From an uncultured Lachnospiraceae bacterium (GTDB taxonomy: Bacteria; Bacillota; Clostridia; Lachnospirales; Lachnospiraceae): a stretch of DNA of 20,985 nucleotides. The stretch is taken from assembly GCA_910587085.1 (NCBI GenBank), contig CAJUMC010000058.1, forward strand, positions 1 through 20,985, in the 5' to 3' direction. Shown one piece after another: positions 1-7,504 of this stretch. A model generated the notes under the pieces. The model had not been told where the DNA came from. It saw only the letters and a program-made list of their open reading frames with translations, and did not search any database. The translations under genes were made by a program, and so were the position numbers. How positions within the stretch are numbered: position 1 is the first letter of the stretch; each line of letters opens with the position of its first letter.

Positions 1-984
1 ATGCTTCCGGCAATCGCAAATTACTTTCATATCACGATAGACGAGCTTTTCGGATATGATAGCGACAGGCAAACAAAACTGCAGTCGTATATAAAACAGG
101 CGGACCAGATACACATGCATGGAGACAATGCGGCGCTCGTTGATTTTCTTCGGGATGCCATTTCAGAGTTTCCGTCGGAATGGCAGCTTCAGTACCGCCT
201 TGCGAATGCGCTGGTATCCATGGGACATCAAAAAAGCGAACCGCATACAATAGTTGCCGAAGGAAGCTGCCCTTTGCAGTATAATACAGAGTATAATGCT
301 CAAAATGAATGCTGGAAAGAAGCGACATCTTTATTTGAAGAAGTTTTGAAAAAGGATATAGACGAGGATAGCCGTACATCTGCAGTCTTGTCCCTCATGT
401 GGCTTTATTCCTTGATGGGGAATCCGGTAAAAGCAGAGAGGACAGCGCGTTCCCAGTCGCCCATCCGTGCCAGCAGAGAAGTACTTCTTGCAGATGCGAT
501 GAAAGGCGAAAAAACGGAAGAATACTGCGGAGAGGCAATCCTTGCCCTGATGCACGAGTTATACAAAGTGCTCGGAACCGCTGTTATGATAAAGCATTCG
601 CTCTCACATTCACAGGCGGGGCTTGACGCGCTGCTTGCCGTTGTACGGTTATATGAAAGTATATTAGACGATGGAAACTGCGGAATTTTTCACAATGATA
701 TGTGTATGCTTTATTTGAACTGTTCTTCAATCGCCGTTCACCTGGAAGATTTTGAACGTGCCTTGAATTATTGCGAAATTGCATTGGATCATTTCCTTGA
801 ATTTAAACAGATACAGAGAATCTCTCCGTTCACAGCGCCGTTAGTCGATAAAGCAAAGAATTACAGGCCAAGTATTGTCCTGCTGGATCGTGAATGGTTT
901 GAGGAGCATATGCAATCTTTCCCTGCGGAATTGATAGATGCGATCAGAAACAATCCTAAGTACGCATCTATATTTGCTCAATAG
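1..984 (+). CDS. XRE-family regulator with TPR-like C-terminus, 5' truncated by window
   Basis: The first residues (LPAIANYFHITIDELFGYDS) are the tail of a Cro/CI-type helix-turn-helix domain: in this family the stretch follows recognition helix 3 and ends with the I-D-E-L-F/L-G motif. The HTH itself therefore lies left of the window and the ATG at base 1 is internal, not a start. The remaining roughly 300 residues are helical and rich in paired aromatic and leucine positions (for example EWQLQYRLANAL near residue 60 and FERALNYCEIALDHFLEF near 255), as in the TPR-like sensor domains fused to clostridial XRE regulators. I infer a cytoplasmic transcriptional regulator responding to an unknown signal, perhaps a peptide. 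The stop is TAG at 982-984. An inverted repeat follows at 996-1050. The target genes cannot be told from the sequence. Confidence 0.8.
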   Translation: MLPAIANYFHITIDELFGYDSDRQTKLQSYIKQADQIHMHGDNAALVDFLRDAISEFPSEWQLQYRLANALVSMGHQKSEPHTIVAEGSCPLQYNTEYNAQNECWKEATSLFEEVLKKDIDEDSRTSAVLSLMWLYSLMGNPVKAERTARSQSPIRASREVLLADAMKGEKTEEYCGEAILALMHELYKVLGTAVMIKHSLSHSQAGLDALLAVVRLYESILDDGNCGIFHNDMCMLYLNCSSIAVHLEDFERALNYCEIALDHFLEFKQIQRISPFTAPLVDKAKNYRPSIVLLDREWFEEHMQSFPAELIDAIRNNPKYASIFAQ

Positions 985-995
985 TTGTTTTGGAT

Positions 996-1050
996 AAATG
1001 GGATGATATCTGTTGAGATGCTACGCGTTTGAACCGGTTTCATCCCATTT
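996..1050 (+). terminator. Inverted repeat, possible weak terminator of the XRE gene
   Basis: AAATGGGATGA (996-1006) and TCATCCCATTT (1040-1050) are perfect 11-bp inverted copies separated by 33 bases. They start 11 bases after the regulator stop codon. The loop is long and only a short T-rich stretch follows, so the structure may be a terminator or an insertion-sequence-related repeat. Confidence 0.35.
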
Positions 1051-1097
1051 CCGGTTTTCCTGCAATTACAGGATATTAGCGCGCCTGGTTCTGTTTC

Positions 1098-1400
1098 TTA
1101 AGATAATGGGAATGGTTCCTCCTCCGGTCTGGTGAGGTGATTCAAGTTCATGTACCGGCGGGTGTCCCATCAGGATCCGTCTTACATGGTGCAGTCTGGT
1201 ATATACCGGGCTCTGGGGACTCTGTTCATTCGGAGAGTTGCTGTTCGCCTTTGTCCAGCGTTTAATCTTACGCTTGGCCGTTCAATGTTGTTATTTGTCC
1301 GTATCTTCCTCCAGTGCCTGGCAGGAAAGTCCATGCAGGTAAGCTTCTCATCAATGCCATCATGCACCTTGTTTGTGGCGCTGTCAGATGAACAGCGTAT
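1098..1400 (-). pseudogene. IS256-family (Mutator-like) transposase, C-terminal remnant with frameshifts
   Basis: Read on the minus strand, bases about 1400 to 1270 encode VHDGIDEKLTCMDF followed by FPARHWRKIRTNNNIER, the highly conserved segment near the end of IS256-type transposases. After this the reading frame shifts: the next frame gives KRKIKRWTK and then YTRLHHVRRI, and a further shift gives RRYMNLNHLTRPEEE ending at a TAA (1098-1100). These pieces follow the family order (IERLNREI..RT.., then ..ARLRHV.., then RRYMN..HL). At least two frameshifts and the loss of the N-terminal two thirds, including most of the DDE catalytic region, make it a dead remnant. I did not find clear terminal inverted repeats. 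It marks past insertion beside the defence-like operon. Confidence 0.8.
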
Positions 1401-1467
1401 GTTGATTTTTGTGAATAAATTATTGACTTATTTATAATTTTATTTTCTGTGCCAATATTACTAATTA

Positions 1468-2127
1468 CTACAAGACCTCTTGTATAAAACTTTTGAGTGA
1501 CTCAAGAGCAATATTATTCCAATCAAATGCGCCTGCGGCGGTTGCCTCACCAATTTTAAGTGATACATAGTCATTGTGGACAGAGAAATATGTATGCAAT
1601 TTAGCCTTAAATATTCGAGAAAAAGTTCTTTGATGACGGTTTTCTAATCGTGTAAGGAACAGACCGATTTCTTCCAATATACCATCTGCAGACTGGTCAG
1701 ACAGGATTGAAAGACACAAATCTTCAAGAGTGCCATTCTGGAGTGTATTGTCACAAGCCGGAAACAGCACAAAGCCGACCTTAAGCAGTTCTCCTTCCCA
1801 ACAGTGTGGCTCTTTGGGAATTGAGAAACCGTTTTCTCGTAAAGCACGCTGGATTTCACGACAGGCAGATTCTGCACATGTTTCTGCATCACGAACCACC
1901 AGTAATGACGTTAATTTATCAAAATTCGCCATGTTCTTAAGTATTTGCAATTTCTTAGTTAACTCAGAGTTTCCGCCAAAATCGATGACCTGAATATTGT
2001 TAGAAAATTCAGGTATATCTGAAAGCGCAGTACTATTCAAGTATTGGATTAGAAATTCCTGTTCATCGCGGCCCTCACAAAGTATCAAATTTGATTTGAG
2101 TATCTGTGTATTTGTCTTTCTAGGCAT
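1468..2127 (-). CDS. DUF3226 TOPRIM-like protein, partner of upstream ATPase
   Basis: This 219-residue protein fits the DUF3226 family, which has a TOPRIM-like core. Visible signatures are LILCEGRDEQEF with the conserved glutamate (E18), LLVVRDAE (D80, E82) in the place of the usual DxD metal site, GTLEDLCL (around 132-139), and a C-terminal RIFKAKLHTYFSV...GEATAAGAFDWNN segment typical of the family. TOPRIM proteins bind Mg and cut or rearrange nucleic acids; here nuclease activity is an inference. The ATG (2125-2127) overlaps the TAA of the upstream ATPase gene by one base (TAATG). A GGAGG lies 7 bases before it, so the two are translationally coupled and probably work as a complex. By family logic it could be the effector of an ATPase-gated anti-phage system. 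DAE instead of DxD is a variation to note. No signal peptide or membrane segment is seen. Confidence 0.85.
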   Translation of the reverse strand: MPRKTNTQILKSNLILCEGRDEQEFLIQYLNSTALSDIPEFSNNIQVIDFGGNSELTKKLQILKNMANFDKLTSLLVVRDAETCAESACREIQRALRENGFSIPKEPHCWEGELLKVGFVLFPACDNTLQNGTLEDLCLSILSDQSADGILEEIGLFLTRLENRHQRTFSRIFKAKLHTYFSVHNDYVSLKIGEATAAGAFDWNNIALESLKSFIQEVL

Positions 2128-3203
2128 TACCGAACCTCCATATCTGTTGCGATAGCAGTGTGCAACAAATCGTCTGAATAACGGTATACCTGATTACCTT
2201 CACTATTTTTATCGAGTCGGTAATAACAGAATGCAGAACTCCGTCCTGCCCTTTCGACTCCGTCCACAGCACCAACAATACATTCATAGCTATGAGTAGT
2301 AGCAATGATTTGGCAGGAATTTTCGTAAGCAGTTTGTGCAATTGTATTCCATAATTGAGGATACATGGAGTAGTGGAAGCCGGTTTCTATCTCATCAATA
2401 AGTATAATAGAATGTGGGTTTACGGAAATGGAAAGAACAATAAACAAAAGTTTATTTAATCCATCTCCAGCAAGCCTGAGCGGTAACAGCTGCTTCTCAA
2501 TTTTTGCAAAAACTTGTGCGTTACCATTTACTACAATAGTTGTCAAATCATTTATTTCGGGTTCAATAAATTTCATTATTTCTATAATTTTATGTTTTTT
2601 CCCCGATAACTCCAACTTGCCAATCCATTCCGCAATAAAACTATCACTGTGACTGTTAATAATTGGAGCATTAATAAATTGAGTAACCGGCATGATTGCA
2701 CCTGCATTGGGGTTAGCAGATGGGGTCATATTGCGAACAATACCCATTGGGCCAACAATAAAATGCCCTTCTTCCAAGTAATCCTCTTTTTGATACTTAA
2801 ATTTAAGGGTGTAGTTAGATATGGCTGAAGATATAATCTGTCCCACTATTTCGTTCGGCACATTTAGATCAACCGGAGGGACAAATGTATCATCTCGTTC
2901 GTATTCCAATAAGGCTTGTGTGCCCGCAAGGGTAACAGAAATCTGCAAAGGGTTCTGCATATTCATTTGGTAGAAAGAGGTCTCCCATAAACTTGAGGAA
3001 TTCGCAGAAGGTACAAGGCCGCGAAATCTATTAATCTTTGTGAACGATTCAGGTGCAAGATGGTCAAGAAAAAGGAATATTCCCTCCAAAACGGAACTTT
3101 TTCCGGCATTGTTTTTCCCTGATATCAATGTAATTGGTTTAAGATCGATAAGTTCTAATCTCTTAATGCCACGAAAATTCTCTAACACAATCCGTTCAAT
3201 CAT
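2127..3203 (-). CDS. AAA15/ABC-type ATPase (OLD/AriA-like), first gene of defence-like operon
   Basis: This 358-residue soluble ATPase of the SMC/ABC-like AAA15-AAA21 group begins with IERIVLENFRGIKRLEL, the standard N-terminal strand of RecF/OLD-like ATPases. Walker A is GKNNAGKSS (29-37). A signature-like LRLAGDGLNK (242-251) precedes Walker B IILIDEIETG (266-275, D270 and E271), and the switch histidine lies in TTHS (302-305). The short insertion between Walker A and the signature has no long coiled coil, unlike SMC or RecN. No TOPRIM domain is fused; that function sits in the next gene, which overlaps its stop codon. This separate ATPase plus TOPRIM protein arrangement is seen in phage-defence modules. 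The ATG at 3203 has GGAGG 6 bases upstream (3210-3214 on the plus strand). Its AT-rich codons differ from the GC-rich genes beyond 3.8 kb, which suggests transfer. Confidence 0.85.
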   Translation of the reverse strand: MIERIVLENFRGIKRLELIDLKPITLISGKNNAGKSSVLEGIFLFLDHLAPESFTKINRFRGLVPSANSSSLWETSFYQMNMQNPLQISVTLAGTQALLEYERDDTFVPPVDLNVPNEIVGQIISSAISNYTLKFKYQKEDYLEEGHFIVGPMGIVRNMTPSANPNAGAIMPVTQFINAPIINSHSDSFIAEWIGKLELSGKKHKIIEIMKFIEPEINDLTTIVVNGNAQVFAKIEKQLLPLRLAGDGLNKLLFIVLSISVNPHSIILIDEIETGFHYSMYPQLWNTIAQTAYENSCQIIATTHSYECIVGAVDGVERAGRSSAFCYYRLDKNSEGNQVYRYSDDLLHTAIATDMEVR

Positions 3204-3275
3204 AAGTTGCCTCCAGATTGTAATTTATTTCAAATAATTATCTAGGATATGATTCAGTTGCTATTACTGTATTTG

Positions 3276-3288
3276 AGTGTATCACACT
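3276..3288. promoter_or_regulatory. Short palindrome near promoter of the ATPase operon
   Basis: AGTGT and ACACT form perfect 5-bp arms around a 3-base centre. The site sits immediately downstream of the candidate -10 of the minus-strand operon, about 75 bases before its start codon, where a repressor would block transcription. Chance occurrence is possible because the arms are short. Confidence 0.25.
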
Positions 3289-3289
3289 T

Positions 3290-3317
3290 TAGATAATAAT
3301 AAAAGCAAAACTTTCAA
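3290..3317 (-). promoter_or_regulatory. Candidate promoter for the ATPase/DUF3226 operon
   Basis: On the minus strand TTGAAA (3312-3317) and TATCTA (3290-3295) are separated by 16 bases. The -35 is good and the -10 is mediocre. Transcription would start near 3283 and give a leader of about 80 bases. The AT-rich surroundings make false positives likely. Confidence 0.35.
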
Positions 3318-3415
3318 TTGCTTAAAACATTCTTGATGATAATACACAATCATTAGCTGAGTGGGTTTGGAGGCATTTGACTCCAGCCTTTAATATGTCT
3401 ATTTTTTGAATACTC

Positions 3416-3479
3416 TATAAGCAGTATTTTTTATAAGCAGAATTTTCTACAAGCAGTATTTTCCATAAGCAATATCAAA
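3416..3479. repeat. Tandem repeat, four copies of a 16-bp unit
   Basis: Four consecutive 16-base units start at 3416, 3432, 3448 and 3464 with consensus TATAAGCAGTATTTTC. The AAGC core recurs at exactly 16-base steps (3419, 3435, 3451, 3467). Copies 1-3 differ at only a few positions and copy 4 is degraded at its 3' half. No spacers separate the units, so it is not a CRISPR array. Confidence 0.8.
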
Positions 3480-3702
3480 AAGCCCCTGTCAGGTTATCCC
3501 GGCCGGCGTTGTCCGGATTTTTCCGGCGTCCGCGTGCATACCTCAATTTATCCGCCTCCGCACACGCTTTTCCGTTGTTTCGCATATCACAAAGATACGC
3601 TTTCTTCCTGTTTCTGCGAAAAAAGAGATCAGCGGCTTATAACTTATAATCTTAAAAAAGCAGTTAATAAAATCTATGAGCAGCTCCATATAAACACCTG
3701 CG

Positions 3703-3716
3703 TTTTTTCGAAAAAA
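3703..3716. promoter_or_regulatory. Perfect 14-bp palindrome upstream of pullulanase promoter
   Basis: TTTTTTCGAAAAAA is fully self-complementary and ends 24 bases before the -35 element at 3741. It could be an operator or an A-tract UP-like element. It does not match the usual CcpA cre pattern. Confidence 0.3.
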
Positions 3717-3740
3717 ATCGAAAATTTTTCCTTAAACCTC

Positions 3741-3768
3741 TTGAAAAAACCCTGAAATCCGTTATAAT
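3741..3768 (+). promoter_or_regulatory. SigA-type promoter of the pullulanase gene
   Basis: TTGAAA (3741-3746), a 16-base spacer and a consensus TATAAT (3763-3768), placed 38 bases before the ATG at 3806. A run of AT-rich sequence upstream could act as an UP element. A GGGGG ribosome binding site lies at 3791-3795. Confidence 0.8.
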
Positions 3769-3805
3769 TGAAACTATCAATCTATGTAAAGGGGGATACC
3801 AATCC

Positions 3806-6505
3806 ATGAAAAGACGTGTGATTGCGTTTCTGGCAGTAATTGTACTGCTGCTGTCCTTCGTACCGCTCGGCGGACTGACCACGGCCAGCGCGGCGGAGGA
3901 GCTGATCCTGAAGCTGCATTATCACAGGCCGGACGGCAGCTATGAAGGCTGGGATGTCTGGTTCTGGGAAGTCGGCGGCAACGCCGGCAACGGCTACGCA
4001 TTCGCGGAGGAGAACGGCGAAATGGTGGCTACCATGTCCGTGACGCCCGGCACGACGAGCATCGGGTTTATCGTGCGCACGCAGGACTGGGCAAAGGATG
4101 TCAATGAGGATCAGTTTATCGACATTCCGGAGATGGTTTCCGGTACGGTACATATTTATGTGGAATCGGGCGTAAAGGGCTATACCAAGGAATATGGGGA
4201 CGACGCCGTGATCGGCACAAAGATGTCGTCGGCCCGCTACGACGGTGAAATGTCGATTTTAACAAAGTTTACCGGTACTCTGACGGAGGATCTGAACAGC
4301 TATTTTACGGTGAACGGACCGGACGGCAGCACCGTGGCGGTGAAGGAGGTAAAAACCGTTTCCGACACTGAGTATCAGCTGGTGCTTGAGGCGGAGCTGG
4401 ACGCAGGGAAAAGCTATACGGTAACCTGCGACGGAACTACGTACAAGGTTGTGATGCCGATTATTTTTTCCACGGCAAAATTCGAGGAGAAATACACCTA
4501 TGACGGCGACGATCTCGGCGCGGTCTATACAAAGGATAAAACAAGCTTCCGCGTATGGGCGCCTACGGCCGAGGAGGTTTCTGTAAGACTCTACAAGGAG
4601 GGGCTTGCCGGTGCGGATGATCTGATGGAGCAGATCCCGATGAAGCAGGACGTAAAGGGCACCTGGGTTGCGGAAAAAACCGGCGATCTGAACGGCGTTT
4701 ACTACACCTATCTTGTCAAGGTAAACGGCGCGCAGAACGAGGCATGCGATCCTTATGCGCGGACAACGGGTGTAAACGGCCAGCGCGCCATGGTCATTGA
4801 TCTGGCATCGACCAACCCGGAGGGCTGGGACAGCGACAAGGACCCGAATGCCGGAAAGCCGTTTAACGATGCGATTATCTACGAGCTGCATGTCCGGGAT
4901 CTCTCGGCGGATGAGAATTCCGGCATCAAGAACGTGGGAAAATTCCTCGGGCTGACCGAGACCGGCACGAAAACGCCGTCCGGCGTATCAACGGGCCTGG
5001 ATCATATTAAGGAGCTTGGCGTTACGCATCTGCATCTGCTTCCGGTGTACGATTTCGGTTCGGTGAACGAGAGCAGCGCCTATACGGAGCAGTTCAACTG
5101 GGGCTATGATCCGGTCAATTATAATGTGCCGGAGGGATCCTATTCCACCGATGCGCGCAACGGCGAAGTGCGTGTGAAGGAAATGAAGCAGATGGTAAAG
5201 GCGCTCCATGACAACGGCATCAGCGTAATTATGGACGTGGTTTACAATCATGTACAGAGCGCTTCCGATTTCTGCTTCAACCAGATTGTTCCGATGTACT
5301 TTACGCGTATTTCGGAGAACGGCGCGTACTCCAACGGCTCCGGCTGCGGAAACGATACGGCGACCGAGCGCTCCATGGTGAAGAAATATATCGTTGATTC
5401 CGTAACCTACTGGGCGGATGAATATCATATTGACGGTTTCCGTTTCGACCTTGTTGGCCTGATGGATACGGAGCTGATCAATGCGATTGTCGAGGAGGTA
5501 CACAAGGATCATCCGAACGTCGTATTTTACGGCGAGGGCTGGACGCTTTCCACGGATCTGACGAAGGAGGGCTACAGTCTGGCAACGCAGACCAATTCCA
5601 CGATGACGCCGGGCTTCGCTTATTTCAGCGATACAATCCGCGATCTGCTGAAGGGCAACGTATTCAACAACACGGAAACCGGCTATGTTTCCGGAGCGAA
5701 GGGCCTGGAGGCAAAGCTGGAGAAGTGCTTTATGGGGCTTGCGCCGGACTGGTGCACCACCCCTGCGCAGAGCATTAATTATGCATCCTGCCACGATAAT
5801 ATGACGCTGATCGACCGGATCACGAATTCCACCCCGGATGCTTCGCGTGAGGATCAGATCCGGATGAACAATCTGGCTGCCGCGGTATACATGACTTCCG
5901 AGGGTATTCCGTTCCTGCAGGCCGGCGAGGAGATGCTGCGTACCAAGGTGAAGGCGGACGGCAGCTTCGATGAAAACAGCTACGCTTCCTCCGATGCGGT
6001 CAACTGCCTGAAGTGGAACGATCTGGATAAGGCGGAATATCAGCAGGTATTTGAATATTACAAGGGTCTGATCGCCTTCCGCAAGGCTCATGCGGCGCTT
6101 CGCCTGACGAATGCAGAGGACGTGAAGAACAATATTGCCCCGGTTTCCGGGCTGGATGCCAATGTAGTGGCCTTCCAGATTAACGGCGGTGTAAACGGGG
6201 AGACGGCAGATTCGCTTTTTGTAATCTTCAACTCGAACAGCAGTTCGGCAGAAGTCACGCTTCCGGAAGGTAAGTGGAACGTTTATGTTGAAGGCGAGCA
6301 GGCGGGCACCAAGGTGCTGAGGACAGTAAAGAACGGCAAGGTGACGGTCGAGGGCATTTCCGCCATGGTGCTGGCGCAGGACGACAATAAGGCTGAGGGC
6401 GGAAGCTCGCTGCCGGTGATTATCGCGATTGTGTGCGTTGCTGTAATGGCTGGCGCTGCCGGCGTTGTGATTGCAGGCAAGAAGAAAAAGCCGAAGGCGC
6501 GGTAA
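3806..6505 (+). CDS. Type I pullulanase, secreted and membrane-anchored (GH13)
   Basis: This 899-residue enzyme should hydrolyse alpha-1,6 branch points of pullulan, starch or glycogen outside the cell. Residues 1-30 are a signal peptide (MKRR, hydrophobic core, TASAA). Residues 32-130 resemble a CBM41 starch-binding domain (KLHYHRPDG, WDVWFWE). A linker domain and a CBM48-like domain (FRVWAPTAEEVSVRLY, about 245-265) follow. The GH13 barrel carries the pullulanase hallmark NWGYDPVNYNVPEGSYSTD (from about 431), DVVYNH (from 477), GFRFDLVG with nucleophile D548, YGEGW with acid/base E577, and SCHDN with D664. The last 33 residues form a transmembrane helix (about 869-890) followed by a KKKKPKAR stop-transfer tail, and no LPxTG is present. 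The start is supported by a GGGGG site 10 bases upstream. It has its own promoter and terminator, so it appears monocistronic. Confidence 0.96.
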   Translation: MKRRVIAFLAVIVLLLSFVPLGGLTTASAAEELILKLHYHRPDGSYEGWDVWFWEVGGNAGNGYAFAEENGEMVATMSVTPGTTSIGFIVRTQDWAKDVNEDQFIDIPEMVSGTVHIYVESGVKGYTKEYGDDAVIGTKMSSARYDGEMSILTKFTGTLTEDLNSYFTVNGPDGSTVAVKEVKTVSDTEYQLVLEAELDAGKSYTVTCDGTTYKVVMPIIFSTAKFEEKYTYDGDDLGAVYTKDKTSFRVWAPTAEEVSVRLYKEGLAGADDLMEQIPMKQDVKGTWVAEKTGDLNGVYYTYLVKVNGAQNEACDPYARTTGVNGQRAMVIDLASTNPEGWDSDKDPNAGKPFNDAIIYELHVRDLSADENSGIKNVGKFLGLTETGTKTPSGVSTGLDHIKELGVTHLHLLPVYDFGSVNESSAYTEQFNWGYDPVNYNVPEGSYSTDARNGEVRVKEMKQMVKALHDNGISVIMDVVYNHVQSASDFCFNQIVPMYFTRISENGAYSNGSGCGNDTATERSMVKKYIVDSVTYWADEYHIDGFRFDLVGLMDTELINAIVEEVHKDHPNVVFYGEGWTLSTDLTKEGYSLATQTNSTMTPGFAYFSDTIRDLLKGNVFNNTETGYVSGAKGLEAKLEKCFMGLAPDWCTTPAQSINYASCHDNMTLIDRITNSTPDASREDQIRMNNLAAAVYMTSEGIPFLQAGEEMLRTKVKADGSFDENSYASSDAVNCLKWNDLDKAEYQQVFEYYKGLIAFRKAHAALRLTNAEDVKNNIAPVSGLDANVVAFQINGGVNGETADSLFVIFNSNSSSAEVTLPEGKWNVYVEGEQAGTKVLRTVKNGKVTVEGISAMVLAQDDNKAEGGSSLPVIIAIVCVAVMAGAAGVVIAGKKKKPKAR

Positions 6506-6562
6506 GTCTGCGGACGGCAGAAAAAGCGGGATAAAAAGTGAAGTAGAAATCAGAATGGCAGC

Positions 6563-6603
6563 AAGGGCATTTCAGAGTGAAAGATACTTTGAAGTGCCCT
6601 TTT
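6563..6603 (+). terminator. Rho-independent terminator of the pullulanase gene
   Basis: A 16-bp stem (AAGGGCATTTCAGAGT paired with ACTTTGAAGTGCCCTT, with two G-U pairs) with a 7-base loop ends in a short T run (6600-6603). It lies 57 bases after the pullulanase stop codon. Confidence 0.8.
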
Positions 6604-6670
6604 GCGGCAGGCTGACTGGCCGGCGTAAAAGCGGGTGCGGACCTTTGCAGACGTTCAGGAAAAGAATACT

Positions 6671-6699
6671 TGAGGAAGCCTGGCAGGCGCGATATAATT
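6671..6699 (+). promoter_or_regulatory. Promoter of the 2H-phosphoesterase operon
   Basis: TTGAGG (6671-6676), a 17-base spacer and TATAAT (6694-6699), 50 bases before the preferred start at 6749 and just after the pullulanase terminator. Confidence 0.75.
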
Positions 6700-6748
6700 A
6701 TATTAAGAACGCGCAAACAGAAGTAAAAATGTTTTTATGGAGGTAGGT

Positions 6749-7504
6749 ATGCAGACTTATCAGGAATTTCTGGATCGGATCAATTCCTTTGAAAAAAAAG
6801 AATTGGATTTCGGGAAAAAATATTTTAAAGGAAATCCGTCAATTGCAAAGAAGGTTGACAAAAATAATGCATTTCGAAAATTTTACGGGGACACGGTAGT
6901 TTTTGCACTGGATGAGAAGGTAAAAGAAAAACTGGCGGAATATACCGAAGTATTGTATCAGTCCGTTCCGGAATGCTTTTCTGAAAGGCTTATACCGGAT
7001 GCGTTTCACGTAACGCTGCACGACCTCGCCAGCTCCTCGGAACTGCGGGACGTGGCGGAAGAGCTGTTTATGAATGAGCTCCGGATAATCGAAAAGGCGG
7101 AAGAACTGCGGGAGTTTGAAAAGGCGAAAATCCGGATGCAGAGCAAATACATATTCAATATGGTTGATACCAGCCTGGTTTTGGGGCTGTATCCTGCAGA
7201 TGAAGAGGACTATCAAAAATTAATGGATTTGTACTATATTTTTGATAATATTAAGAGTTTGTATTATCCTTTTACACCTCATATCACGCTGGCGTATTAC
7301 AGCATACATGGGTTTGATTCACAGACGGCCGCAAGGCTGGCAGAGACGGTCGGCCGGCTGAATGAGAACAGCATGGAAATAGAGCTGAATGTTAATAACT
7401 TATACTATCAGAAATTCAGAAGCATGAATGATTATGTTAATGTCATCAATCTGGGAGTTATGGACTGCTTGATTCCGGAAGAGGCGGTGAAGGCCAGTGA
7501 ATAA
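6749..7504 (+). CDS. 2H phosphoesterase family protein (LigT-like)
   Basis: The 251-residue protein carries the paired HxTx motifs of the 2H phosphoesterase superfamily, HVTLHD (H87) and HITLAYY (H178), about 90 residues apart as expected for the two-lobed fold. Members open cyclic phosphodiesters or cut 2'-5' linkages, for example in RNA ends, ADP-ribose 1'',2''-cyclic phosphate or cyclic oligonucleotides; the substrate here cannot be told. I chose ATG 6749 because GGAGG (6739-6743) sits 5 bases before it. The in-frame ATG at 6737 overlaps that site and lacks one of its own. No signal peptide is present, so it should be cytoplasmic. Its last 8 bases overlap the next gene, a six-helix membrane protein, which suggests co-translation and a shared function. 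Confidence 0.82.
   Translation: MQTYQEFLDRINSFEKKELDFGKKYFKGNPSIAKKVDKNNAFRKFYGDTVVFALDEKVKEKLAEYTEVLYQSVPECFSERLIPDAFHVTLHDLASSSELRDVAEELFMNELRIIEKAEELREFEKAKIRMQSKYIFNMVDTSLVLGLYPADEEDYQKLMDLYYIFDNIKSLYYPFTPHITLAYYSIHGFDSQTAARLAETVGRLNENSMEIELNVNNLYYQKFRSMNDYVNVINLGVMDCLIPEEAVKASE

Larger units (their letters stand above)
3204..3805. other. AT-rich gene-free region between defence-like operon and pullulanase
   Basis: I see no convincing gene in these 602 bases; the small ORFs have no plausible start signals or family features. The region holds the divergent promoters of the two flanking genes, a short palindrome (3276-3288), a four-copy 16-bp tandem repeat (3416-3479), a small hairpin CCGGA/TCCGG (about 3514-3527), and a 14-bp perfect palindrome (3703-3716). 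Composition changes inside it from AT-rich to the GC-rich style of the rest of the window, so one edge of the acquired segment probably lies here. Confidence 0.6.

Noticed and set aside
1150..1437. 95-residue plus-strand open frame
   Set aside because: It is antisense to the IS256 transposase remnant and has no ribosome binding site or family signature.
4988..6091. 367-residue minus-strand open frame
   Set aside because: Antisense shadow of the pullulanase catalytic domain; it reflects GC-rich third codon positions rather than a gene.
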